From Rhodococcus rhodochrous (GTDB lineage: Bacteria > Actinomycetota > Actinomycetes > Mycobacteriales > Mycobacteriaceae), in NCBI RefSeq assembly GCF_014854695.1, contig NZ_CP027557.1:310001-374000 (forward strand): a stretch of DNA of 64,000 nucleotides, written 5' to 3'. Position numbers and translations under genes: made by a program. A model generated the notes under the pieces. It ran no database searches. It was not told the origin of the DNA and saw only the letters and a list, made by a program, of their open reading frames with translations. Below are positions 20,839 through 30,178 of this stretch, piece after piece. The stretch's first letter is position 1, and each line of letters opens with the position of its first letter.

Positions 20839-23175
20839 GTGGCGACCTACCTGTACCGGCTGGGCAAGTTCGCCCACAGACGGAAGGGCGCAGTGCTGTC
20901 CTTCTGGATCGCGCTGCTCGTGCTCTTCGGGGTCGGTGCAGCGACTCTGTCCGGGCCCACCACTGACGCGTTCACGCTTCCGGGCACCCCCGCGCAGAAG
21001 ACCCAGGACCTCATGGCCGAGCGGTTCCCCTCGACCGAGGATCCGATGAACGGGCTCAGCGCGCGGTACGTCTTCGCCGCGCCCGACGGGCAGACGCTCG
21101 ACGACCCGGGGAACCTGGCCGCCGTCGACGAGGTCCTCGCCGCAGTCCGTGGCATCGACCGCGTCTCACCGCCCGCCAAGGTCGATCCCGCCACCGCCTC
21201 GCCGGAGGAACAGGCCGGCGCACTGGTGAACCCGGTCCTCGCCGACGCCGGTCTCGTCGAACAGATGAAGGCCGTCGCCGCGCAGCAGGGCACCCCCGAA
21301 GAGACTGCGCTGTCCGACGCCCAGGCCCTGTCGCCGCTGAGCGCCGACCGCACCGTCGGCTTCGTCACCGTCCCGTTCGAGGGCGAGATCACCGACGTCG
21401 ACCAGGCCCTGCGCGACCAGATCTTCGACGCCGCCGAGATCGGCCGTGACGCCGGCCTGACCGTCGAGGTCAGCGGTACGGCCGCCGCCGAGATGACCAT
21501 GCCCGGTGGCACCGCCGAGCTCATCGGCATCGGCATCGCCGCCATCGTGCTCACCCTGACCTTCGGTTCGCTCGTCGCCGCCGGACTTCCGCTGATCACC
21601 GCACTCGTCGGTGTCGGCATCGGCAGCCTCGGCATCACCATCGCCACGGGCTTCGCCGACCTCAGCTCGATGACCCCGACGCTGGCGATCATGATCGGCC
21701 TGGCCGTGGCGATCGACTACTCCCTGTTCATCGTGTCCCGGTTCCGGCACGAACTCACCGCCACCTCGGATCGCGGCGAGGCCGCCGGACGCGCCGTGGG
21801 CACCGCCGGTTCCGCGGTCGTCTTCGCGGGCCTGACGGTCATCATCGCCCTCATGGCGCTGAGCGTCGTGGGCATCCCGTTCCTGTCGGTGATGGGTTAC
21901 GCCGCCGCGTTCACGGTGCTCATGGCCGTGCTCATCGCCGTGTCGCTGCTGCCCGCCGTGCTCGGACTGTTCGGTGAGAAGGCCTTCGCCGGCCGGATCC
22001 CGTTCCTGAACAAGCGCGAGCACGGAGAGGACAACCCCGGCGCGGGTGCCAAGTTCGTGGGCGTCCTCACGCGCCGCCCGCTGATCCCGCTCGTCGGCGG
22101 CGTGGTCGTCCTCGGCGCTCTCGCCCTGCCTGCCACCGGCCTGCAGCTGGCGCTGCCCTCGGAGGCCACCGCGGATCCCGCCACCAGCGCCCGTAAGGCT
22201 TACGAACTGGTCGACGACGGCTTCGGTCCCGGCCGCAACGGTCCGCTGGTGGTCGTCGCCGACGCCCGCGACGCCGAGGTGGAGCCGCCGGTCGCCTTCG
22301 GCGCCGTGGTGGGGGCCCTGTACGAGCACGACGAGGTCGTCAACGCCCAGATCGTCGCGGTGAACGAGGCCGGCGACACCGCCCAGATCCTCGTCACCCC
22401 GCGCAGCGGCCCGACCGATCCCGCGACGATGGACCTCGTCCAGAGCATCCGCGACGGTGAGACCGAGCTGAACGAGGAGTTCGGCCTGTCCTACGGCGTG
22501 ACCGGCCAGACCGCGCTCGAGGGCGACGTCTCCGACAGCCTCCAGAGCGCACTGGCTCCGTACCTCGCGGTCGTCGTCGGCCTCGCCTTCATCCTGCTGA
22601 TGCTGGTGTTCCGCTCGATCCTGGTGCCGCTCACCGCGACCCTCGGCTTCCTGCTCAGCGTCCTGGCGACCTTCGGTGCCACCGTCGCGGTCTTCCAGGA
22701 GGGCTGGGGCGGCCTGATCGCCAACCCGCAGCCCATCGTGAGCTTCATGCCGATCATCCTCATCGGCGTCGTCTTCGGTCTCGCGATGGACTACCAGGTG
22801 TTCCTGGTGACGCGTATGCGTGAGGACTACGTGCACGGCGCGAGCGCACTCGAGGCCGTCCGCAGCGGTTTCGCGCACGGCGCCCGCGTGGTGAGCGCAG
22901 CGGCGATCATCATGATCTCGGTGTTCGCGGCGTTCATCGCCGAACCGGACTCGCTGATCAAGTCGATCGGTTTCGCACTCGCGGCGGCGGTCTTCTTCGA
23001 CGCCTTCATCGTCCGCATGGTCATCATCCCGTCGGTGATGGCGCTGCTCGGCGACAAGGCGTGGTGGCTGCCGAAGTGGCTCGACCGGATCCTTCCGAAC
23101 GTCGACGTCGAGGGCGAGAAGCTCACTCGCGAGCTCGGTGCCACCGAGCCCGCACCGGAATCCGCACGAGTATGA
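20839..23175 (+). CDS. MMPL-family RND-type membrane transporter
   Basis: A 778-residue transporter with the two-fold MMPL layout: one helix (residues about 17-37), a large extracytoplasmic domain (40-220), five helices, a second extracytoplasmic domain, then five helices. The proton-relay Asp-Tyr pairs sit in helix 4 (MIGLAVAIDYSLFIVSRFRHE) and helix 10 (FGLAMDYQVFLVTRMRED). Smaller than MmpL3 and lacking its long C-terminal tail, it fits the general YdfJ/MmpL drug or lipid exporters. GTG at 20839 follows GAAAGGG. It is likely induced through the upstream TetR and ends in a very strong terminator. Confidence 0.92.
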   Translation: MATYLYRLGKFAHRRKGAVLSFWIALLVLFGVGAATLSGPTTDAFTLPGTPAQKTQDLMAERFPSTEDPMNGLSARYVFAAPDGQTLDDPGNLAAVDEVLAAVRGIDRVSPPAKVDPATASPEEQAGALVNPVLADAGLVEQMKAVAAQQGTPEETALSDAQALSPLSADRTVGFVTVPFEGEITDVDQALRDQIFDAAEIGRDAGLTVEVSGTAAAEMTMPGGTAELIGIGIAAIVLTLTFGSLVAAGLPLITALVGVGIGSLGITIATGFADLSSMTPTLAIMIGLAVAIDYSLFIVSRFRHELTATSDRGEAAGRAVGTAGSAVVFAGLTVIIALMALSVVGIPFLSVMGYAAAFTVLMAVLIAVSLLPAVLGLFGEKAFAGRIPFLNKREHGEDNPGAGAKFVGVLTRRPLIPLVGGVVVLGALALPATGLQLALPSEATADPATSARKAYELVDDGFGPGRNGPLVVVADARDAEVEPPVAFGAVVGALYEHDEVVNAQIVAVNEAGDTAQILVTPRSGPTDPATMDLVQSIRDGETELNEEFGLSYGVTGQTALEGDVSDSLQSALAPYLAVVVGLAFILLMLVFRSILVPLTATLGFLLSVLATFGATVAVFQEGWGGLIANPQPIVSFMPIILIGVVFGLAMDYQVFLVTRMREDYVHGASALEAVRSGFAHGARVVSAAAIIMISVFAAFIAEPDSLIKSIGFALAAAVFFDAFIVRMVIIPSVMALLGDKAWWLPKWLDRILPNVDVEGEKLTRELGATEPAPESARV

Positions 23176-23180
23176 CGAAC

Positions 23181-23223
23181 CCCCGGGCGGCCACGCACCG
23201 ACGCGGTGCGTGGCCGCCCGGGG
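23181..23223 (+). terminator. strong terminator of the TetR-MMPL operon
   Basis: A perfect 19-bp stem (23181-23199 and 23205-23223) closed by a 5-base GACGC loop, starting 5 bp after the MMPL stop. It has no U-run, which is common for GC-rich actinobacterial hairpins. Confidence 0.88.
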
Positions 23224-23286
23224 TGAGACGGTCGGCGGTGCCGAAGTGGTTCGTGAAGATTGCTGCAAGGAGTCGCAGGTAGCGTA

Positions 23287-25020
23287 ATGCCCATGTTGCT
23301 ACGGCTGTTGCGCCGCTTCACGGCGCCCTATCGGGGTGCCCTCGCGGGGGTCGTACTCCTGCAGCTGGTCGCGACCGGGGGCATGTTGCTGCTCCCGAGT
23401 CTCAACGCCGACATCATCGACAACGGCGTGGCGACCGGGGACATCGACTACATCATCCGGACCGGTCTGCTGATGCTCGTCATCAGCGCCGTCGAGGTCG
23501 GCGCCGCGACCGGTGCCGTCTACTTCGCGGCGCGTGCCGCGATGGGCTTCGGCCGCGACGTGCGGCTCGAGCTCGTCCGGAATGTGGGGCGGTTCTCGGC
23601 GCGCGAGTTCGGGACGTTCGGTGCCCCGTCGCTGATCACCCGCAACACCAACGACGTGCAGCAGGTCCAGATGCTCGTGCTGATGACCTGCACCATCGTC
23701 GTGACCTCCCCGATCATGGGGATCGGTGGCGTCATCATGGCGATCCGCCAGGACCCCGGCACCTCGCTCGTGCTGGTCGTCGCCGTCCCGGTCCTGATCT
23801 TCACCATGGTCACGCTCATCGCGCTCATGCTGCCCGGCTTCCGGGTCATGCAGAAGCGCATCGACTCTGTGAACCGGGTGCTGCGCGAGCAGATCACCGG
23901 CATCCGCGTGATCAGGGCATTCGTGCGCGACGAGACCGAGAAGGCCCGCTTCGACGGCGCCAACGACGACCTCACCGCCACCGCCCTGCGCGTCGGCCGC
24001 GTGAACTCCGTGCTGTACCCGGCGGTGCTGCTGATCTCGAACGTGAGCACCGTCGGCGTCCTGTGGGTGGGCGCCCACCGCATCGACTCCGGTGCGATGC
24101 AGGTCGGCTCCATCACCGCGATGATCACCTACATCGCCCAGATCCTCATGGCTGTGCTCATGACGTCGTTCGTCGCGATCATGGCTCCGCGCGCCGCGGT
24201 CTGTGCCGAGCGCATCCTCGACGTGCTCGACACCGAACCGACGGTGTCCTCGCCCGCCGAACCCGTCCGCGAACTGCCGCCCCGCGTCACTCTCGAACTG
24301 CGCAATGCCGGATTCTCCTATCCCGGCGCCGACGCTCCCGTGCTCAGCGGGGTGTCGTTCCGCGCCGACCCCGGTTCCACCACCGCGATCATCGGCGGCA
24401 CCGGATCGGGCAAGAGCACCCTGATGCGACTCGTACCGCGGCTGATCGACGTCACCGCCGGGCAGGTGCTCGTCGCGGGTATCGACGTCCGGGCACTCGA
24501 CACCGATGTGCTGCGCTCGCGCATCGCCGTCGTGCCGCAGAAGGCCTACCTGTTCTCCGGCACCATCGCCGACAACCTCCGGTACGGACGCGCCGACGCC
24601 ACCGACGACGAACTGTGGCACGCCCTCGAGGTCGCGCAGGCCGCCGACTTCGTCCACAAGACCGAGGACGGACTGAACACCGTCCTCTCCCAGGGCGGCA
24701 CGACCGTCTCCGGCGGACAGCGGCAGCGACTCGCGATCGCCCGCGCCCTCGTCCGCCGGCCCGCCATCTACCTGTTCGACGACGCCTTCTCCGCACTCGA
24801 CCCGGCGACCGACTCCCGTCTGCGCGCGGCGCTCGAACCCGAGACGCGCGACGCGTGCGTGCTCATCGTCGCGCAGCGGGTCTCCACCGTGCAGGACGCC
24901 GACCGCATCGTCGTCCTCGACAACGGCGTCATGGTCGATTCCGGGACGCATCTCGGACTGCTCGGCCGGTGCCGGACGTACTCGGAGATCGTCGAGTCGC
25001 AGAGGATGGCCACGGTATGA
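23287..25020 (+). CDS. ABC exporter half-transporter with degenerate ATPase site
   Basis: A 577-residue type IV (exporter) half: six membrane helices (about 15-300) fused to an ATPase domain. Walker A GGTGSGKST is at 370-378 and a canonical signature VSGGQ at 474-478. The Walker B ends in Asp498-Asp499, so the catalytic Glu is replaced by Asp, and the switch His is replaced by Gln530 (VAQRVST). This is the pattern of the non-catalytic partner in heterodimeric exporters such as BmrCD or TM287/288. The ATG at 23287 follows an AAGGAG region; the frame upstream begins with a TTG that overlaps that site. It overlaps the next gene by 4 bp (ATGA). Confidence 0.93.
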   Translation: MPMLLRLLRRFTAPYRGALAGVVLLQLVATGGMLLLPSLNADIIDNGVATGDIDYIIRTGLLMLVISAVEVGAATGAVYFAARAAMGFGRDVRLELVRNVGRFSAREFGTFGAPSLITRNTNDVQQVQMLVLMTCTIVVTSPIMGIGGVIMAIRQDPGTSLVLVVAVPVLIFTMVTLIALMLPGFRVMQKRIDSVNRVLREQITGIRVIRAFVRDETEKARFDGANDDLTATALRVGRVNSVLYPAVLLISNVSTVGVLWVGAHRIDSGAMQVGSITAMITYIAQILMAVLMTSFVAIMAPRAAVCAERILDVLDTEPTVSSPAEPVRELPPRVTLELRNAGFSYPGADAPVLSGVSFRADPGSTTAIIGGTGSGKSTLMRLVPRLIDVTAGQVLVAGIDVRALDTDVLRSRIAVVPQKAYLFSGTIADNLRYGRADATDDELWHALEVAQAADFVHKTEDGLNTVLSQGGTTVSGGQRQRLAIARALVRRPAIYLFDDAFSALDPATDSRLRAALEPETRDACVLIVAQRVSTVQDADRIVVLDNGVMVDSGTHLGLLGRCRTYSEIVESQRMATV

Positions 25021-26906
25021 CGACTCCGGAAGCCGCGGCACCGTCGCGTCTGCGCACCATCCGCCGGGTGCTCGGCCTGCTCCACCCGCACCGCTACGCC
25101 GTCTACTCGGTGCTGCTCTCCGCCTTCCTCGGCGTCGTGAGCATGTCGGTGGCGCCCTTCGTGCTCGGTCGCGGCACCGACGTCATCTTCGACGGGGTGG
25201 TGGGCATGCAGCTCCCCGCCGGACAGACCAAGGACGAAGCCGTCGCCGGTCTGCGCGCCGAGGGCCGCGATCAGTTCGCCGACATGGTCTCGGGGATGGA
25301 CGTGGTCCCCGGCCTCGGTATCGACTTCTCGGCCCTCGGCCGGATCCTCGTCATCGTCCTCGCGCTGTACCTGCTCTCGTCCGGTCTGATCTGGGTCGCC
25401 GCCTACGGCCTCAACGAGATCGTGCAGCGCGTCGTGCGCGACATGCGGTCGCGGATCGAACGCAAGATCCACCGGTTGCCGCTGCGGTACTTCGACACGC
25501 ATTCGCGCGGCGACCTGCTCAGCCGCGTCACCAACGACATCGACAACGTCGCGGCGGGCATGCAGGAGTCCATCTCCCAGCTCGTCCTCGCGGTGCTGAC
25601 CCTGCTCGGTCTCGTGGTGATGATGCTGTTCATCTCGCCGATGCTCGCGCTCGTCGCGATCCTGACCGTCCCGGCGTCGGTCGTGGCGACGGCGGTGATC
25701 GCGCGACGCTCGCGCAAGCACTTCCTCGCGCAGTGGGAGACGACCGGCAAGCTCAACGGGCAGATCGAGGAGGCCTTCACCGGGCACGAACTCATCACCG
25801 CCTACGGCCGGACCGCGGAGGTGCAGCGACGCTTCACCGACACCAACGAGTCGCTGTACCAGGCCTCCTACCGTGCACAGTTCGTGTCCGGCCTGGTGAT
25901 GCCGTTCGTGACCTTCCTCGGCAACGTCGGCTACGTCGTCATCGCGGTGCTCGGTGGTCTGCGGATCGCGTCGGGCACCGCGACGCTCGGCGAGATCCAG
26001 GCGATGATCCAGTACTCGCGTCAGCTCGTGCAGCCGCTCGCGCAGATCGGCGCGATGGTCAACCTGCTGCAGTCGGCGTCGGCGTCGGCCGAGCGAGTGT
26101 TCGCGGTGCTCGACGAACCGGAGGAAGAACCGGAGGTCGCGGCGCCGACGATGCCGTGGAGCCGGCACGGACTCGTCGAGTTCGAGAACGTCGCCTTCTC
26201 GTACACCCCCGACCGGCCGCTCATCGAGAACCTGTCGCTGCGGGCCGAACCGGGCCAGATGATCGCGATCGTCGGACCCACGGGCGCCGGCAAGACCACC
26301 CTCATCAACCTGATCCTGCGCTTCTACGAGGTCGACGCGGGCCGGATCCTCGTCGACGGTGTGGACATCCGTTCGATGTCCCGCGACGAACTGCGCTCGC
26401 GCATCGGCATCGTCCTGCAGGACACCTGGCTGTTCGGCGGCACCATCCGCGAGAACATCGCCTACGGCAATCCGTACGCGACCGAGAACCAGATCATGTC
26501 CGCGGCCAGGATGAGCTACGTCGATCGTTTCGTGCGGGCCCTGCCCGACGGCTACGACACGATCATCGACGAGGAGAACGACGGCAACCTCAGCGCCGGC
26601 GAGCGTCAGCTCATCACGATCGCGCGGGCGTTCGTGTCCAAGCCGTCGATCCTCATCCTCGACGAGGCGACGAGTTCGGTCGACACCCGCACCGAACTGC
26701 TCGTCCAGCAGGCCACCGCGCGGTTGCGCGACGACCGCACCAGCTTCGTCATCGCCCACCGCCTGTCGACCATCCGCAACGCCGACCGCATCGTGGTGAT
26801 GGAGGACGGACGGATCGTCGAACAGGGCACGCACGAGGGGCTGCTCGAGGCGGCCGGTGCGTACGCGAGGCTGTACGACGCGCAGTTCAAGGCACTCGTG
26901 GAGTGA
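25017..26906 (+). CDS. ABC exporter half-transporter, catalytic partner
   Basis: A 629-residue half-transporter. Walker A starts at Gly420 (GPTGAGKTT), Walker B is intact with Asp549-Glu550 (ILDEATSSVD), and the switch His581 (IAHRLST) is present; the signature, however, is LSAGE (525-529) instead of LSGGQ. An insertion of about 45 residues (VVGMQLPAGQTKDEA...) lies between the first two membrane helices, outside the membrane, as in many actinobacterial partners. The overlap with the first gene and complementary defects imply a heterodimer with one working ATP site. Exported substrate unknown; drugs or lipids are typical. Confidence 0.93.
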   Translation: MTTPEAAAPSRLRTIRRVLGLLHPHRYAVYSVLLSAFLGVVSMSVAPFVLGRGTDVIFDGVVGMQLPAGQTKDEAVAGLRAEGRDQFADMVSGMDVVPGLGIDFSALGRILVIVLALYLLSSGLIWVAAYGLNEIVQRVVRDMRSRIERKIHRLPLRYFDTHSRGDLLSRVTNDIDNVAAGMQESISQLVLAVLTLLGLVVMMLFISPMLALVAILTVPASVVATAVIARRSRKHFLAQWETTGKLNGQIEEAFTGHELITAYGRTAEVQRRFTDTNESLYQASYRAQFVSGLVMPFVTFLGNVGYVVIAVLGGLRIASGTATLGEIQAMIQYSRQLVQPLAQIGAMVNLLQSASASAERVFAVLDEPEEEPEVAAPTMPWSRHGLVEFENVAFSYTPDRPLIENLSLRAEPGQMIAIVGPTGAGKTTLINLILRFYEVDAGRILVDGVDIRSMSRDELRSRIGIVLQDTWLFGGTIRENIAYGNPYATENQIMSAARMSYVDRFVRALPDGYDTIIDEENDGNLSAGERQLITIARAFVSKPSILILDEATSSVDTRTELLVQQATARLRDDRTSFVIAHRLSTIRNADRIVVMEDGRIVEQGTHEGLLEAAGAYARLYDAQFKALVE

Positions 26907-26977
26907 ACACGGGAGACTTCGGCGCGGCCTGATACAAACCATTCCGTCCTCGCGGGCGGGGCGGGACACTTCTGGCC

Positions 26978-28060
26978 ATGACGGGGGTGCGGACAACGGC
27001 GGTACGGTCGACTCTCGATCTCGTGCGTTCTGCGCGACCGGGGGTCTTCCAGGTCGACGAGACCACACCGGCGGGGTGGATCATGCAGCACCTACGACGT
27101 GGGGGACCGGCGACGCGCACGATGCTCGCCGACTTCACGGGCCTGTCGGCGTCGACGGTCAACCGGGCGGTGACGTCGTTGCTCGATCACGGGTTGCTGC
27201 GCGACCGTCCCGATCTCGCTCCGCGGGGGCGGGTGGGACGGCCGCACGTGCCGGTGGAGGTGGACACCGAACGGGGCTTCCTCGCCGGTATCCATCTGGG
27301 GGAGCGGGAGACCCGGGTGGTCTCCGGCGACCTGCTCGGACGGGAGCTGCACCGGACGACCTTCGCGACCCCGGCGTCGGCGTTCGATGTCTTCGCCGCG
27401 ATCGGTGCGGCGCTGCGGGTGCACGAGTCGCAGCTGCACGGCAGGCAGCCGCTGTGGGCCGGCCTCGCGGTGGGTGGTCTGTACGACGAGCACCGAGGGG
27501 CGCTCGACCACCCGCGGCTGGGCTGGTGCGAAGCGCCCGTGGACGTGTTGTTCCGGGCGATCGTGCCCACGCCGTACACGGTCGTTCCGTACGTGGAGGC
27601 GGTCGCGGAGGTCGAATACCGCCGGTTCGAGAGTGCCTTCCGGCGACGACCCGAGAGCTGGCTGTATCTGTGTGCGGAGGAATCGATCTCGATGGCGTGG
27701 CTCGTGGACGGCCTCGCACGGTCCTCGGCCGACGACATCGAATCGTTCTGTGCTGTACTCGAACCGGGGAGCGCCGATGGCACCGACCCGTCGCCGAACC
27801 GGGCGGTGCTCCTCGGCCGTGCGGTCGCGCTGGTGCGCGACGTCGTGAATCCCGATGTGGTGACCGTCGGTGGTGAGGCGCTCACCGGGCACGGATCGGA
27901 TCGTGAGGACGTGTCCGACGGTTACCGGCAGCGGTCGTCGTACAACGATGTGCCGCTGCGGTTCTCGGAACCCGACGACGATCTGCGGTCGGCGGCGGCG
28001 CTCGGTGCGGCGTCGCGGGTGATGTACGTCGACCCGATCGGCGCGATGCAGGCGCGGTGA
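26978..28060 (+). CDS. ROK-type regulator with degenerate sugar-kinase domain
   Basis: A 360-residue protein: an N-terminal winged HTH (about 38-75, TRTMLADFTGLSASTVNRAVTSLLDHGLL) and a C-terminal ASKHA-like domain, the NagC/Mlc arrangement. The ATP-binding start that would be D.GGTK reads IHLGERETRVV, and the CXCGXXGCXE zinc motif of ROK proteins is absent, so it is neither a kinase nor a classical zinc-containing ROK sensor. It may sense a non-sugar ligand. It stands alone between the ABC exporter and the convergent gentisate operon; no adjacent sugar genes give it a target. Confidence 0.78.
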   Translation: MTGVRTTAVRSTLDLVRSARPGVFQVDETTPAGWIMQHLRRGGPATRTMLADFTGLSASTVNRAVTSLLDHGLLRDRPDLAPRGRVGRPHVPVEVDTERGFLAGIHLGERETRVVSGDLLGRELHRTTFATPASAFDVFAAIGAALRVHESQLHGRQPLWAGLAVGGLYDEHRGALDHPRLGWCEAPVDVLFRAIVPTPYTVVPYVEAVAEVEYRRFESAFRRRPESWLYLCAEESISMAWLVDGLARSSADDIESFCAVLEPGSADGTDPSPNRAVLLGRAVALVRDVVNPDVVTVGGEALTGHGSDREDVSDGYRQRSSYNDVPLRFSEPDDDLRSAAALGAASRVMYVDPIGAMQAR

Positions 28061-28067
28061 GACGAGA

Positions 28068-28142
28068 GCGTCGGTGACCCGTTCGAGTCGGATACGTGGT
28101 CCGATCGACAGGCGCTCGATATCCCGAACGGGCCACCGACGC
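28068..28142. terminator. bidirectional terminator with complex dyad
   Basis: 18-bp arms (28068-28085 and 28125-28142) match at 17 positions around a 39-base centre that contains two more short dyads (TCGGA/TCCGA and ATCG/CGAT), so a branched fold is possible. It fills the whole gap between two convergent genes (stops at 28060 and 28164). The single mismatch becomes a G-U pair in the minus-strand transcript. Confidence 0.75.
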
Positions 28143-28163
28143 GAGGTTTACTGCGGTCGAACT

Positions 28164-29018
28164 CTAGGGACGCGCGACGACCGGCATGGTCAGCTCGCCG
28201 ATCGCCGGGATGGTGAGCACGACGGTGTCGCCGGGGACGATCTGTGCGACGCCCTCGGGGGTGCCGGTGGCGATGATGTCACCGGGCTGCAGGGTGATCA
28301 CCTGCGAGTACTCCGAGATCAGCTTGGCGATGCCCCAGATGAGGAAGGACGTGTTGGACTTCTGCCGCATCTCGCCGTTCACGGTGAGCCAGAAGTCGAG
28401 GTTCTCCGGGTCCTCCACCTCGTCGGCGGTGAGGATGTAGGGGCCGATCGGGGTGAAGGTGTCCATGGACTTGCGCCACGACCGGTCCTCGTCGCCGCGC
28501 AGCGTGATGTCGAGCAGCGGGGTGTACCCGAAGACGTAGTCGAGTGCCTCCTCGACGGAGACCCGCTTCGCCTCCTTCGAGATGATGATGCCGACCTCGG
28601 CCTCGTGGTCGAAACGCCGGTCCTCGTAGGGGAGTTCGATCGCGCCGTCCGGTCCGACGATGGACGTGACGGCCTTGAGGAAGCCCTTGCGGACCGAGAC
28701 GTCGAGGATCTTGCGATCGGTGTAGACGCCCTTGTCCCCACCCATCTCCTGCTGGTGCTTGTGGTAGTTGACCGGCGCGGCGAACAGGTTGCGCGGCTGG
28801 GGTTGCGGTGCGCGGACGGTCACCGAGTCGAGTGTCTGCCCGCCGCCGGAGGCGACGCGGGACGAGACGTCGGCGGAGACGGTCGACCAGGCGCGGATGA
28901 GCGCGTTCGTGCGCTCACGCGGTTCGGTGTGCTCGGGGACGAGATCGGTGATGTCGACGAGGGTGCCGTCGGTGGCCTCGACGCCGAGTCGGTAGTCGTT
29001 GTAGACGTAGAGCTTCAT
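28164..29018 (-). CDS. fumarylpyruvate/maleylpyruvate hydrolase (FAH family)
   Basis: A 284-residue fumarylacetoacetase-fold hydrolase. Metal ligands appear in FDHEAEVGIIIS (Glu-x-Glu), followed by DITLRGDED and the signature TGTPEGVAQIVPGD near the C-terminus. In this setting, 5 bp downstream of gentisate 1,2-dioxygenase in the same operon, it should cleave the ring-fission product of gentisate to pyruvate plus fumarate or maleate. Known actinobacterial gentisate operons put a mycothiol-dependent isomerase here as well; none is present, so it may use maleylpyruvate directly or rely on an unlinked isomerase. The start is ATG at 29018 (MKLYVYNDYRLG). Confidence 0.9.
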   Translation of the reverse strand: MKLYVYNDYRLGVEATDGTLVDITDLVPEHTEPRERTNALIRAWSTVSADVSSRVASGGGQTLDSVTVRAPQPQPRNLFAAPVNYHKHQQEMGGDKGVYTDRKILDVSVRKGFLKAVTSIVGPDGAIELPYEDRRFDHEAEVGIIISKEAKRVSVEEALDYVFGYTPLLDITLRGDEDRSWRKSMDTFTPIGPYILTADEVEDPENLDFWLTVNGEMRQKSNTSFLIWGIAKLISEYSQVITLQPGDIIATGTPEGVAQIVPGDTVVLTIPAIGELTMPVVARP

Positions 29019-29023
29019 GATTC

Positions 29024-30064
29024 CTACTCGCTGGGTCGGATGCGGCCGATTCCGAGCGCATCGATGGCGGGCTTGTCGGTGTACGAGAACAGGATTGCGT
29101 CCTCGCCGGTCGGATTGTGGTGGGAGTGCTCGTACCACAACGGAATTGCGATGGTGTCGCCCTTGGTCCAGTCGATACGCCGGCCGTCGACGATCGAGTA
29201 TCCGGATCCGCGGACCACGTGGTAGACGGTCGAGTGGGTGTGCCGATGGGCACGGGTGTCGACGCCCGGGCGGATCAGCTGGAGGTAGGCGCCGATGGTG
29301 GTCATCACCGGTCCGCCCGTGATCGGGTTGCGGTACTCGACGATGATGTCGTCGAAGGGATCACCTTCGCGCGTACGCAGGTACTCGATGGTCTCGAGTG
29401 CATCGGCGAGCTTGTACACCAGTGGCTGCTCGACCTTTTCGGGTTCACCCCAGGGCTTGGCGAACAGTCCGTTGCCGTAGGCGGCGGGGAGCGGTGCGTC
29501 CACCTCCTGGCATTCGGGGTCCTCTTCGATGATGTACTGGTTCAGCCGCGACATCAGCGGGGAGTCGAGCCCGTCGAGCCAGATCATCGGGCCCTCGCCC
29601 GTGTGGCCGTGCTCGTGCCAGTGCCCGTTGGGGGTCAGCAGGAAGTCGCCCTCGTCCATCGGGACGCGCTGGCCGTTGACGACGGTGTAGGCGCCGTCGC
29701 CCTCGACGATGAAGCGCAGTGCGGACGGCGTGTGGCGGTGTGCCGGGGCGATCTCCCCCGGCAGCACCAATTGCAGTGCGGACCAGAGGGTGTCGGTGGC
29801 TCCGGTGCGCTGGTGCGGGAGGCAGCCGGGGTTGCGGAAACCGAGGACGCGGCGGAGTGCGTCCTCGAGCGGGACGATCTCGCCGGCCTCGACCATCAAC
29901 CGCCGCGCCTGCTCGTAGCGCCAGATGTGCGGCACCAGAGTGGTTTTCGCTTCCGGGCCCAGATTGCCCATGAGCTGCCAGAGCGGGGAGTAGTGGTTGT
30001 CCGCGAGTTCGGCGTAGAAGTCGTCGTGCACCGTCTCGTCGGACCGGGTGGTGTCGACACTCAT
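29024..30064 (-). CDS. gentisate 1,2-dioxygenase
   Basis: A 346-residue bicupin Fe(II) ring-cleaving dioxygenase opening gentisate between C1 and C2 to maleylpyruvate. The N-terminal cupin holds the metal set PAHRHTPSALRFIVEGDG and, further on, NGHWHEHGH; the C-terminal cupin repeats the form TRAHRHTHSTVYHVVRGSG. Length and the SALRFI motif are those of gentisate dioxygenases rather than 1-hydroxy-2-naphthoate or homogentisate enzymes; salicylate-cleaving variants cannot be excluded. The ATG at 30064 follows an AGAGAGGATC site. First gene of a two-gene operon; its promoter carries the shared 16-bp element. Confidence 0.93.
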   Translation of the reverse strand: MSVDTTRSDETVHDDFYAELADNHYSPLWQLMGNLGPEAKTTLVPHIWRYEQARRLMVEAGEIVPLEDALRRVLGFRNPGCLPHQRTGATDTLWSALQLVLPGEIAPAHRHTPSALRFIVEGDGAYTVVNGQRVPMDEGDFLLTPNGHWHEHGHTGEGPMIWLDGLDSPLMSRLNQYIIEEDPECQEVDAPLPAAYGNGLFAKPWGEPEKVEQPLVYKLADALETIEYLRTREGDPFDDIIVEYRNPITGGPVMTTIGAYLQLIRPGVDTRAHRHTHSTVYHVVRGSGYSIVDGRRIDWTKGDTIAIPLWYEHSHHNPTGEDAILFSYTDKPAIDALGIGRIRPSE

Positions 30065-30099
30065 CGCACGATCCTCTCTGTTCTGCAATGCGGAGATTG

Positions 30100-30115
30100 A
30101 TTCCTCGATACAGAA
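30100..30115. promoter_or_regulatory. 16-bp operator shared with the monooxygenase promoter
   Basis: Minus-strand TTCTGTATCGAGGAAT, identical to 32281-32296 on the plus strand. It lies 36 bp upstream of the dioxygenase start and 64 bp from the divergent IclR start, a typical place for an IclR-type activator/repressor site. Confidence 0.75.
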
Positions 30116-30161
30116 TTAATACGGGATTTGGGGTGGTTGGTCAAGGAATAACTGCGAATCG

Positions 30162-30178
30162 TTCTGTTATAAAGAATC
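30162..30178 (+). promoter_or_regulatory. IclR promoter -10 region and related operator half
   Basis: TTCTGTTATAAAGAATC resembles the 16-bp shared element at both ends (TTCTGT....GAAT) and is itself an imperfect dyad. TATAAA at 30168-30173 ends 5 bases before the IclR ATG, the position expected for a leaderless transcript. Binding here would let the regulator shut its own promoter. Confidence 0.55.
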
